Part shown: positions 38,030 to 47,146 of the stretch, piece by piece | Position numbering within the stretch: the first letter of the stretch is position 1 | Layout of the letters: the number at the start of each line of letters is the position of its first letter | Source: Synechococcus sp. CC9605 | Lineage (GTDB): Bacteria > Cyanobacteriota > Cyanobacteriia > PCC-6307 > Cyanobiaceae | Assembly: GCF_000012625.1 (NCBI RefSeq) | Contig: NC_007516.1 | Span: 124,001 to 188,000, forward strand | Length of the DNA stretch: 64,000 nt | Reading direction: 5' to 3' | The notes under the pieces: model-generated | What the model saw: the letters and a program-made list of their open reading frames with translations, nothing else | Told to the model about the DNA's origin: nothing | Database searches by the model: none | Made by a program: the position numbers and the translations under genes

Positions 38030-39304
38030 GGCAGCCAGCAGTTCCATTGGGTGCTGCACCTGGGCCCGATCCCCCAGATGGCGCCGCAATTGCAGGGTGC
38101 AACCGATGTTGGCGCTGGCCACCCATTCAGCGCCTGTGCCGCTGAGGTCGTCGGCCTTGATCCGGCCCAGTTCGGCGGCTTCCTCCGGTTGCACCAGGTT
38201 GTAGATGCCGGCACTGCCGCAGCACACCCCTGCCTCGGTTGCTTCCCGCAGCTGGATGCCAGGGATGGCGCGCAGCAGTTGGCGGGGCTGGGCCTGGATC
38301 CCCTGGCCGTGAATCATGTGGCAGGCGTCATGCATGGCCACGCCGCCGGGAAGCGGTTGCAGTTGGGCCCGGAACGTCTCCAGAAGGCCGCGGTCTGCCA
38401 GGAATTCCTGCACGTCCAGCACCAGGGCCCTGAATGCAACTTCGCCGTTCAGCAGCTCTCCGTAGGCCTTCATCGTGTGGCCACAGCCGGAGGCTGCCAC
38501 CAGCACGGCATCCAGCTCTCCTTGGATCGCGTTCATGCTGCTCACCAAATCCCTCGCCAGCTGGCGGGTGAGCTCCAGCTCCCCCTGGTGGTGGCTCACC
38601 GCACCGCAGCAGCCCTGGTCAGGCGGAATCACCACCTCAAATCCGTTGGCCTGCAGCACTTTCACCGTTGCGCTGCTGACGCTGGGATCGAAGCAGCGCT
38701 GCACGCAGCCCAGCAACAGCGCCACGCGGCCGCGCCGATCACCGCTGGCGGGATTGATCTGGGGCAGTTGGTCAGTAAAGCTCTCCGGCACCAGGGGCGG
38801 CAGCAGCTGCTCCATCGCTTCGATTTCCGGTCCGAACAGACGGGTGAGCCCAGACCGGCGGGCCAGCTGTTGCAGTGGTGTGCCGGCGTAGGCCCTCAAG
38901 GGCTGCAGCAGGGCCCGCATGCGCTTGGGGTAGGGCAGCACCTGCAGCAGCAGCTTGCGGAAGCTGGTTTGCCAACTGCTGCGCTGATTGGCCTGATTCA
39001 GCTTGGGCCGTGTGGCTTCGATCAGCTGGTCGTAGCGGACTCCCGAAGGACAGGCGGAAACACAGGCATAACAGCCCAGGCAGGTGTCGAAATGGCTGGC
39101 GACCGTGGCACCAAAGTCCAGCTCCCCGGCTTCGATCGCCCGCAGCGCATGGATGCGGCCGCGGGGAGAGTCCATCTCACTGGCCAGTACGCGATAGCTG
39201 GCACAAGTGGGAAGGCAGAAGCCACAGTGCACGCAGGGATCTGCTGCGCCGGCGGGGAGTCCGGGGAGCTGGGTTGGAGATGAGGAGCCGGATTCGATGC
39301 CCAT
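37928..39304 (-). CDS. glcF: Glycolate dehydrogenase iron-sulfur subunit GlcF
   Basis: 458 aa. Two N-terminal [4Fe-4S] motifs, CVHCGFCLPTCASY (near residue 25) and CLGCYACVSACPSG (near 75), are followed by two cysteine-rich CCG domains (LLGCVQRCFDP, DQGCCGAVSHHQGE and CHMIHGQGIQ, GVCCGSAGIYNL). It passes electrons from GlcE flavin to the quinone pool. The last ~27 residues (GVQQRAGTTEIAGEREDRQS...) are not part of the family core and lie antisense to the kinase gene, so the stop may have moved downstream. Confidence 0.9.
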   Translation of the reverse strand: MGIESGSSSPTQLPGLPAGAADPCVHCGFCLPTCASYRVLASEMDSPRGRIHALRAIEAGELDFGATVASHFDTCLGCYACVSACPSGVRYDQLIEATRPKLNQANQRSSWQTSFRKLLLQVLPYPKRMRALLQPLRAYAGTPLQQLARRSGLTRLFGPEIEAMEQLLPPLVPESFTDQLPQINPASGDRRGRVALLLGCVQRCFDPSVSSATVKVLQANGFEVVIPPDQGCCGAVSHHQGELELTRQLARDLVSSMNAIQGELDAVLVAASGCGHTMKAYGELLNGEVAFRALVLDVQEFLADRGLLETFRAQLQPLPGGVAMHDACHMIHGQGIQAQPRQLLRAIPGIQLREATEAGVCCGSAGIYNLVQPEEAAELGRIKADDLSGTGAEWVASANIGCTLQLRRHLGDRAQVQHPMELLAASAGLHPLPGVQQRAGTTEIAGEREDRQSAAGSR

Positions 39305-39571
39305 CTACCAATTCTGTCTCCTGACGCAAGTCGATCGCAGCGATCAGCTGGTTTTTTGTTGATTAACGCTGCACTGGAACGTTGGGCCTGGTGTCATTGA
39401 TTTGGACCATGAATCCTGACGTCTTGGTGGCAGATCATGAGTGATTTGAGCGTTTAAGCCTCTCAGTAGGTGTTGGGTTGTGAATCAAGAGAATTCGCGA
39501 ATGGATTTTGTTGTTTGCAGGATGCAAGATAGATTCTGACGGATTTGCCAAAGACTATCGCGGTTGATCAT
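39305..39571. other. Gap upstream of glcF
   Basis: 267 bp between glcF and the sulfotransferase, both on the minus strand. It holds the glcF promoter. A palindromic GATCGC-A-GCGATC lies at about 39333-39345. No gene is supported. Confidence 0.45.
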
Positions 39572-40294
39572 TCAGAATTGGTATTGACCCCATTCAATTT
39601 CTTGGGCAAAAATATCTTCGATTGTTTTCGCTTGGCCAGGGCTGAGCATATCTCTGTAATGCCTTTTGTCGGTGCGCAAGGTGGATTTCGCTCGAGGTAG
39701 TTGCGGGTTGCCGGTAAGGTCTAGCTCCTTGAAAAGATTTTGAATTGTCTCCTGCAAATGTTCATACTTATAGAGTTTTTTGACGAGCATCTTCCCTTGA
39801 CTGCTGTGAGTTGATCTGCAGGATGTCGCAAAATTTTCAAGCCTGCCACCGTGGATAAAAGTATCTAAATCTAGGGATTGGAAATGTTCACTTTTTTTGA
39901 GCTCAAAAAATTTCGAAATAGCGTGATCCCATGGGTTTCGAATAAAGCAAAAGCTGAAATAGCTATCAAAATTAGAAGCGCTAATATACTTTCTTTCTAA
40001 AGCGGTCTTGGCCTCAATGTGCGTATGTAGTCCAATCGTTTTGAGCTCGCGATTGGCGCTTTGTTTAAAGGCCTTGCTTTTGGCTTCGATTGCTAGGTAT
40101 TTCGGTATGTTCCACCAGGGAATAAAGTTAATTGGCCCTTGATAGCCAAGTTCTCGGCGAATTCTTTCGTCTCGTCCTAAGGGCGTTATGACGTCTTTTT
40201 TATTGCAGCTGCTCGAGAGCGTAATCGCCGTCGATGTTGAAGCTGTTTTTCGGTTGGCAAAAAATATGAATTTCTTCGAGTGATTGATGATCAC
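39572..40294 (-). CDS. Sulfotransferase family protein (membrane-glycan type, PF03567-like)
   Basis: 240 aa from a GTG (MIINHSKKFIFFANRKTAST). The N-terminal FFANRKTASTST fits the 5'-phosphosulfate loop, and FIRNPWDHAISKFFELKKSE the 3'-phosphate-binding strand and helix. These resemble carbohydrate sulfotransferases of the chondroitin/heparan 2-O type. It is AT-richer than the adjacent icd and glcF, which suggests acquisition. It lies 21 bp downstream of icd in the same direction. Substrate is probably a surface glycan, by analogy. Confidence 0.78.
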   Translation of the reverse strand: MIINHSKKFIFFANRKTASTSTAITLSSSCNKKDVITPLGRDERIRRELGYQGPINFIPWWNIPKYLAIEAKSKAFKQSANRELKTIGLHTHIEAKTALERKYISASNFDSYFSFCFIRNPWDHAISKFFELKKSEHFQSLDLDTFIHGGRLENFATSCRSTHSSQGKMLVKKLYKYEHLQETIQNLFKELDLTGNPQLPRAKSTLRTDKRHYRDMLSPGQAKTIEDIFAQEIEWGQYQF

Positions 40295-40315
40295 GGACGA
40301 CCTGCTGTTGAGTGT

Positions 40316-41740
<1,425 letters not shown>

Positions 41741-41822
41741 GGCGGTTGGTCGGGCGTCAGCAGGCCGAGCCTATGACTGAGCCGGGAGCCCTACGGTTCC
41801 AAATAGTGCAGACCGCGCATTG

Positions 41823-42773
41823 ATGGCTAGCGAGCAGGTATGGGTGGTGGCGGCCTGCTTCAACGAAGCCGAGGTGATCAGCGCCTTCATTGAGCGTGTG
41901 TTGGCCTTGCCGGAGGTGGACCATCTGCTGCTGATTGATGACGGTTCCTCCGATGCCACGGTTGCTGTGATCCGTGCCTGGCAGCAGAGCCATGCCAATC
42001 CTGCCGTCACGCTGTTGGAGCTCACCCGCAACTTCGGCAAGGAGGCCGCGATGCTGGCGGGGTTGGACTACGCCAATGGCCGCTGTGCCGCTGCGGTGCT
42101 GATCGATTCCGACCTGCAGCACCCGCCGGAGCGGATTCCCGCCATGGTCCAGGCCTGGCGAAACGGGGCTGAGGTGGTGACCGCGGTGAGGGACGACCGC
42201 GATGCCGAAGGGCTCGTCAAGGTGGCCACGGCATCTTGGTTCTATCGGGTGTTCAACCGCTTGGTCGATTCGATCCAGCTTCAGGAAGGGGCTGGCGACT
42301 TTCGGCTCTTGAGTGCTCCAGTGGTGGAGGCGGTGACCCAGTTGCGTGAGGCCACGCGCTTCTCCAAAGGCTTGATGCCCTGGACCGGTTACCGCAGCGA
42401 GGAGATCGCATACAGCCGGGTGGCCCGCGTCGGTGGCACCACCTCTTGGAGTTCCCTCAAGCTCTGGCGCTATGCCCTAGACGGCATTTTTTCTTTCACG
42501 GTCAAGCCCCTGAAGGTGTGGGGCGTGATCGGTGTGCTGATTTCATTCCTGAGCTTTGTCTATGCCGCCCTGATCGTGTTGCGTACCTTGGTCTTCGGTA
42601 TTGACCTGCCGGGCTACGCCTCACTGATCGTGGCTGTTCTGTTCCTTGGGGGAATACAGCTGATTGGCATCGGCGTGCTGGGCGAGTACATCGGTCGGAT
42701 CTACATCGATGTGAAACAGCGTCCGCACTATTTCGTTAGAGCTGTGCATCAGGGCTCAAAGCTGTTGCGCTGA
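41823..42773 (+). CDS. Family 2 glycosyltransferase, polyprenyl-phosphate hexose synthase type
   Basis: 316 aa from an ATG at 41823; a TTG precedes it. The GT-A domain starts MASEQVWVVAACFNEAEVIS, with LLIDDGSSDAT and the metal-binding VLIDSDLQHPPE. The QxxRW-equivalent region is GAGDFRLLSAPVVEAV. Two C-terminal membrane helices (PLKVWGVIGVLISFLSFVYA and LIVAVLFLGGIQLIGIGVLG) match GtrB/DPM1-type enzymes that load a sugar onto undecaprenyl phosphate. The 3' end overlaps the convergent GtrA-YdjC fusion by 18 bp, and GtrA is the usual partner of GtrB. Confidence 0.88.
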   Translation: MASEQVWVVAACFNEAEVISAFIERVLALPEVDHLLLIDDGSSDATVAVIRAWQQSHANPAVTLLELTRNFGKEAAMLAGLDYANGRCAAAVLIDSDLQHPPERIPAMVQAWRNGAEVVTAVRDDRDAEGLVKVATASWFYRVFNRLVDSIQLQEGAGDFRLLSAPVVEAVTQLREATRFSKGLMPWTGYRSEEIAYSRVARVGGTTSWSSLKLWRYALDGIFSFTVKPLKVWGVIGVLISFLSFVYAALIVLRTLVFGIDLPGYASLIVAVLFLGGIQLIGIGVLGEYIGRIYIDVKQRPHYFVRAVHQGSKLLR

Positions 42774-43964
42774 GCTCCACTCTTTCTGGCGGTTGGTGGA
42801 ACTGAAAAAAGCCACAGACTGCTGAAACGCCGCCTGATCCATTCCCGACGCAGCATTGGGGAGGGCTGGGTGGATCAGAACAACCGGCTGCGCAGCACGC
42901 TCCTCAGTGATTGAGCTGTAGGCCGTTTCCCAGCAGCGGCGAAAGGCAGTTCCGAACATTGATCCACTGAACAGCACTCCGGCGAAGCGCCGGTTGGTTT
43001 GAAGTCCGGCCCGGCGCAGGCGCGGGATGGCCAGCCCGCTCAGCAGTTGCAGAACCAGCCACTTGAGCAGACCTACGCTCTGCAGGCTGCGCCACCAGAG
43101 CCTCAATGGCAGGCCTTCCGGCAGGGGCTCTCGCGTCGTACGCACCCAGGTGATTGATTCGTCGCTGGCCAGATCCAGCACCGCATCCAGCACAAGCGGA
43201 ACCAAATGGATGTGTTGGTGGCCATCGAGCCGGATGTGTTGCAGCCCCGTGAGCTGGCGGTAGCGGCTGATTTGCTGCAGCAAAACCGTGTGCAACTGGG
43301 GGGCGATGCGCCGCCGTTGCCATGGCAGGAGGGAGGCCAGCAGCAAGGTCCCGAATCCGGTTGGGATCTCTGGGCAGTTTGGTAGGCGATACCCCTCGGT
43401 GAGACAGACATGCAGGCTGAGCGGTGGTGGGTCGGCAAGGTCATGCCACGCCTGCATGGCGGCGGTCGCACTGGGACCATTCACCAGAAGACTGGCCCCC
43501 TGAAGCCGCCTGCTTTGGGCCAGATCGAGGATGGCCGCATCGACGCCCTCCGCCAGGCCGAGGTCGTCGGCATGGAGCAGCGGTGGATGCCCCTGCTGGT
43601 GCTGGCGGGCCTGAGCACTGAAGCGAGCCGCTCGGCTCCAGATCAGGGCGTTGAGCAGCGTGGGTGTGAACACCAGCACCAGGGTCGGGGCCTGGAGCAG
43701 TGGCAGCAGGGCACAGACACTGATGTTGACCACGTATTGCAGCAGCAGCCAGCGACGGGCGAACTGGCGTCCGCCGGTCTCTTCTCGGAACGTCAGCAGT
43801 GCATGGCCGAGATATCCCGCGACGGAGGCGGCCAGAAAGGCAATGGGATTGGCCAGGCTCAGGCTCATCCACTGGCCCAGCAGCAGCAGTACGCCGATGT
43901 GGACGGCTGCGGCAGTGCCACCCACCAGGCCGTAGCGCAGCATGCGGTTCAGCACAGGCATCAT
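42756..43964 (-). CDS. GtrA-like flippase fused to a YdjC/ChbG-like deacetylase
   Basis: 402 aa from an ATG at 43964, in an ATGA overlap with the mtnN stop (a GTG six bases upstream is possible). Residues about 8-125 are a four-helix GtrA domain (YGLVGGTAAAVHIGVLLLLG, NPIAFLAASVAGYLGHALLT). From about 130 a YdjC/ChbG-like deacetylase follows: HADDLGLAEGVDAAILDLA with the metal-binding Asp pair, PPLSLHVCLTEGYRLP, and IRLDGHQHIHLVPLVLDAVL with the His ligands. Such a chain could flip an undecaprenyl-linked sugar and deacetylate it. Fusion of these two families is unusual to my knowledge. Confidence 0.82.
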   Translation of the reverse strand: MMPVLNRMLRYGLVGGTAAAVHIGVLLLLGQWMSLSLANPIAFLAASVAGYLGHALLTFREETGGRQFARRWLLLQYVVNISVCALLPLLQAPTLVLVFTPTLLNALIWSRAARFSAQARQHQQGHPPLLHADDLGLAEGVDAAILDLAQSRRLQGASLLVNGPSATAAMQAWHDLADPPPLSLHVCLTEGYRLPNCPEIPTGFGTLLLASLLPWQRRRIAPQLHTVLLQQISRYRQLTGLQHIRLDGHQHIHLVPLVLDAVLDLASDESITWVRTTREPLPEGLPLRLWWRSLQSVGLLKWLVLQLLSGLAIPRLRRAGLQTNRRFAGVLFSGSMFGTAFRRCWETAYSSITEERAAQPVVLIHPALPNAASGMDQAAFQQSVAFFSSTNRQKEWSSAQQL

Positions 43965-44716
43965 GCGCACCTTCGAGGTGCGTCATTGCAGCGTTGCAGC
44001 AGGGCCTCAATCAGCCGCCAGGCCTGCTGTTCGTAGCGCTTGACGAAGTCTTCGAAGCTTTGGGCTGCCGTTTCGTCGGCACCATCGGAAATTACCCGCA
44101 GCACCAGCCAAGGCACACCCTCCTGCTCGGCCACCTGCGCGACAGCAGCGCCTTCCATCTCAACGGCCTGCAGGTCGGGCAGGGCATCCCGCAGCGCCTG
44201 CAGCACCGCTGGATCTCCGATGAAGCGATCCCCCGTGGCGATCAGACCGCTGCTGGGCCGTGCGAATCCCTTCAGGTCGCCTTCATTGTGGGCCTCAATC
44301 AGAGCGGTCTTGGCCCAGTCGAACCAAGGCGGCTGCGGTTGGAGCCGGTCCTGGTTTAGTGCTGGCAGTGTGAACCGTGGGAACAGGGGCCGGGCATCCA
44401 TGTCGTGCTGCACCACGGCATCAGCCAACACAACATCCCATTGACTCAGGGCCGGATCCGCAGCGCCCGCAACGCCAGTGAACAGCAGCAGATCGATGCT
44501 GGGATCGCTGGCGAGCAGGCGAGTGGCGGCCCGCGCAGCGCTCACCTTCCCCCAGCCGCTCCAGGCCAGGCTCAGGCGCACCTCGTCGCCCCATGATCCC
44601 CTGTGGATTCTCAGATCGCCGTGGTCGCTGCAGCTCAGATCCTTCAGGTGGCTGAGATCAGAGCCGATCTCCTCCGGCATGGCGCCCAGCAGGGCCAGGT
44701 GCAGCGGTTGCGTCAT
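43961..44716 (-). CDS. mtnN: 5'-methylthioadenosine/S-adenosylhomocysteine nucleosidase
   Basis: 251 aa from an ATG at 44716 (MTQPLHLALLGAMPEEIGSD). The N-terminal LGAMPEEI motif, the GVAG loop (LLFTGVAGAADP), VEMEGAAVAQVAEQEGVPWL and the catalytic Asp in LRVISDGAD identify the enzyme that cleaves adenine from MTA or SAH. The upstream in-frame extension is ignored because it lacks family similarity. It shares a 4-bp overlap with the following GtrA-YdjC fusion. Confidence 0.87.
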   Translation of the reverse strand: MTQPLHLALLGAMPEEIGSDLSHLKDLSCSDHGDLRIHRGSWGDEVRLSLAWSGWGKVSAARAATRLLASDPSIDLLLFTGVAGAADPALSQWDVVLADAVVQHDMDARPLFPRFTLPALNQDRLQPQPPWFDWAKTALIEAHNEGDLKGFARPSSGLIATGDRFIGDPAVLQALRDALPDLQAVEMEGAAVAQVAEQEGVPWLVLRVISDGADETAAQSFEDFVKRYEQQAWRLIEALLQRCNDAPRRCA

Positions 44717-44820
44717 GGTTTCGTGAACCTCGCGCAACCGTAACGGCGACCTCTTGCATCTCCCTCCACACTGTGCGGAATGACGAGGTTGCAGTGAACG
44801 CGGGCGAATCGGTGCACAGC

Positions 44821-45237
44821 ATGGCCCGGATGCGAGCGCTTGCATCCACAATCACGCTTGTGCGCCTCCAATTTCCCGCTGCACAGGCCAACCTCAGCCC
44901 CTGGCGGGACGACCCGCAGACCCGACAGTGGACTGAGACGGAATCGCTGGACCTCTCGTTTCACTTCCCTGGCTGGAGTCCACGGCTGGAATGCCGCAGT
45001 TTGCTGATGCAATTGCGCATCAGCACGGACCGTGGTGACGACCAGCTGCGCCTGTTGGGGGTGCTGATGCGGGGCATGACCTACGACGGCGAACGCTGGC
45101 GCCTCGCCACTGTTGGTGAATGGTTGCCGGAAGGCCCCCACCTGCCTCAGCAGCAGCAGGTGAAGCAGCTTCAGCAGATTTGTCGCGAGCTGTTCGAACT
45201 GTTTGATCGGAATGCTTCGTCCGAACCAGCGGCGTAA
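44821..45237 (+). CDS. Conserved cyanobacterial protein, function unknown
   Basis: 138 aa if read from the ATG at 44821; a GTG at 44773 would add 16 residues. The text VRLQFPAAQANLSPWRDDPQ and RLLGVLMRGMTYDGERWRLA suggests a compact beta-rich protein of a kind I recall from picocyanobacteria, without an assigned role. No signal peptide or metal site. It lies directly before ho1 (75 bp). Confidence 0.55.
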   Translation: MARMRALASTITLVRLQFPAAQANLSPWRDDPQTRQWTETESLDLSFHFPGWSPRLECRSLLMQLRISTDRGDDQLRLLGVLMRGMTYDGERWRLATVGEWLPEGPHLPQQQQVKQLQQICRELFELFDRNASSEPAA

Positions 45238-45312
45238 CCCTTCGCAACGCTCGTGACCACCCTTGCGTGGACTGCTTATAGGGTCCTTCTATCGGACCAA
45301 TCAAAAGCAATC

Positions 45313-46026
45313 ATGTCTGTCGCCCTTGCTGCCCAGCTCCGGGAAGGCACGAAAAAGTCGCACACCATGGCTGAGAACACCGGCTTCGTGAGCTGCTTTC
45401 TGAAGGGAGTCGTTGATAAGGCCAGCTACCGCAAGCTTGTGGCTGATCTCTATTTCGTTTACTCCGCCATGGAGGACGAGATCAGCAAGCTGACGGATCA
45501 TCCCGTGGTTGCTCCTGTCGCCATGGCCCAGCTGAACCGCCGTGAGGCTCTTGAGCAAGACCTCACCTATTACTTCGGTGACAGCTGGCAGGACAACATC
45601 CAGCCCTCTCCTTCAGCAGCGGCCTACGTCGAGCGCATTCACGCTGTGGCCAAGGACTCTCCCGAGTTGTTGGTGGGTCATCACTACACCCGCTATCTCG
45701 GTGATCTCTCTGGTGGACAGATCCTCAAGAACATTGCCCAGAAAGCGATGAACATGGATGGGGATGACGGCCTGCGCTTTTACGTCTTTGACGACATCGC
45801 CGATGAGAAGGCGTTCAAGACGACCTATCGCTTTGCGATGGACACGCTGCCGATCGACCAGGCCATGGCCGATCGCATCGTTGAGGAGGCCAATCACGCC
45901 TTCCACCTGAATATGAACATGTTCAAAGAGCTGGAGGGCAACCTGGTGGCCGCCATCGGCAAGGTGCTGTTTGGTTTCCTCACCCGCCGTCAGCGGGCCG
46001 GCAGCACGGAGGCGGTTGCGGCCTGA
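45313..46026 (+). CDS. ho1: Heme oxygenase
   Basis: 237 aa from an ATG at 45313 (MSVALAAQLREGTKKSHTMA). The proximal heme-ligand His is in LREGTKKSHTMAEN, and the distal helix is HYTRYLGDLSGGQILKNIAQ. With ferredoxin it opens heme to biliverdin IX-alpha, the first step to phycoerythrobilin, phycourobilin and phycocyanobilin of the phycobilisome. The leader has a small inverted repeat (GGTCC at 45282 with GGACC at 45294), of unknown effect. The glycosyltransferase operon starts 16 bp after its stop. Confidence 0.95.
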   Translation: MSVALAAQLREGTKKSHTMAENTGFVSCFLKGVVDKASYRKLVADLYFVYSAMEDEISKLTDHPVVAPVAMAQLNRREALEQDLTYYFGDSWQDNIQPSPSAAAYVERIHAVAKDSPELLVGHHYTRYLGDLSGGQILKNIAQKAMNMDGDDGLRFYVFDDIADEKAFKTTYRFAMDTLPIDQAMADRIVEEANHAFHLNMNMFKELEGNLVAAIGKVLFGFLTRRQRAGSTEAVAA

Positions 46027-46042
46027 TTCGCTGCCTAAATCT

Positions 46043-47080
46043 GTGGCCCCTGCGCTTGTCCGCTTTCTGGTTCCCGGCACAGGTTCCCGGTTCCGGTGTG
46101 GCGGACTAAGCGTTGAACAGCAGACCGCCCGCCTGGTGGCGAATCTCTGCCCAACAGAACTGGTCACTTATCGCGAGCGATCACCTGATCATCCGTATCT
46201 GGATGACTGTCTTCGCAATGAGCCCCCTGATGCTCAGGTTCTCTGGGTGGTGAGTTGGGGCTTTGATGTTCCTGGCTTGATCAGGCGCTTGAGCGGTCGC
46301 AGGGTTGTGTATCACGCCCACAGCAGTCAGTACGGATTTCGTTTGCCGCCGGGGGTTCCTGTGTTGGCCGTCAGTCGGAACACCTTGGGCTATTGGGGGC
46401 ATCAGGCTCCCCGCAATCCCTTGTTTCTGGTTCCGAATGCCTTGGACCAGGTTTGGCTTGATCGTGGCGACCGTTTGACAGGCCAGCGTCGACCGATCGA
46501 TGTGCTGGTGCAGGCTCGTAAAAGCAGCCCCTATGTGTTGCATCAGCTGGTGCCGGCGCTGCGCCAGGCGGGCCTTGTGGTGGAGGTTCAGACCGGCTGG
46601 GTGGATGACCTGGTCGATCTGTTCAACCGCTCCACGGTCTACCTCTACGACTCTGCAGAGTATTGGCGCGGCCGCGGCGTGACCGAGGGTTTTGGGTTGC
46701 CACCGCTGGAGGCGCTGGCCTGCGGCTGCGTTGTGTTCAGCAGCCTGAATCATGCCCTGGCCGACTACGGCGACCCCGGCCACACCCTGCATCAGATCGG
46801 TTGTGGGCGGCTGCTTTTCGACGTTGGGCGGATACAGGCTGCTGCAGCATCTCCTCAGCCCTGGCGGCCCTCCCGCGATCGTTTGGAGGCACTCCTGCGG
46901 GAGTGTTCGGAAGCTGCGCTGTTGGAGCGCTGGCACGACGCTTTCGCTCAGCTGGATGCTCTCAAGGCTGTTTCAGGTCCACCCCTCAGCACTCCTCCCA
47001 CGTGGCAGTTACGACTGCAGCAGCTGTTTGCTCGGCTGCAGCGAGTGGTCAATCGGTTGCCCGGCTGGCCTTGCAGATAG
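46043..47080 (+). CDS. Glycosyltransferase, GT4-like
   Basis: 345 aa from a GTG at 46043 (VAPALVRFLVPGTGSRFRCG). Features: RFRCGGLSVEQQTARLVANL, PVLAVSRNTLGYWGHQAPRN, LFLVPNALDQVW, and the nucleotide-sugar-binding stretch GRGVTEGFGLPPLEALACGC then VVFSSLNHALADYGDPGHTL. It opens a plus-strand cluster of transferases and an exporter, though it is separated from the ABC gene by 66 bp. Probably cytoplasmic. The sugar is unknown. Confidence 0.78.
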   Translation: MAPALVRFLVPGTGSRFRCGGLSVEQQTARLVANLCPTELVTYRERSPDHPYLDDCLRNEPPDAQVLWVVSWGFDVPGLIRRLSGRRVVYHAHSSQYGFRLPPGVPVLAVSRNTLGYWGHQAPRNPLFLVPNALDQVWLDRGDRLTGQRRPIDVLVQARKSSPYVLHQLVPALRQAGLVVEVQTGWVDDLVDLFNRSTVYLYDSAEYWRGRGVTEGFGLPPLEALACGCVVFSSLNHALADYGDPGHTLHQIGCGRLLFDVGRIQAAAASPQPWRPSRDRLEALLRECSEAALLERWHDAFAQLDALKAVSGPPLSTPPTWQLRLQQLFARLQRVVNRLPGWPCR

Positions 47081-47146
47081 TTCAGCCTGATCTTCAACGC
47101 GTACGTTCAGATAACAGGTTGATACGTCGGTTCTGGCTTGGGGAAG

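Noticed and set aside
38051-39283. 410-aa plus-strand frame opposite glcF
   Set aside because: Antisense shadow of a gene with clear iron-sulfur motifs.
45277-45300. Riboswitch or operator before ho1
   Set aside because: Only a 5-bp inverted repeat is visible; too short to support a named element.
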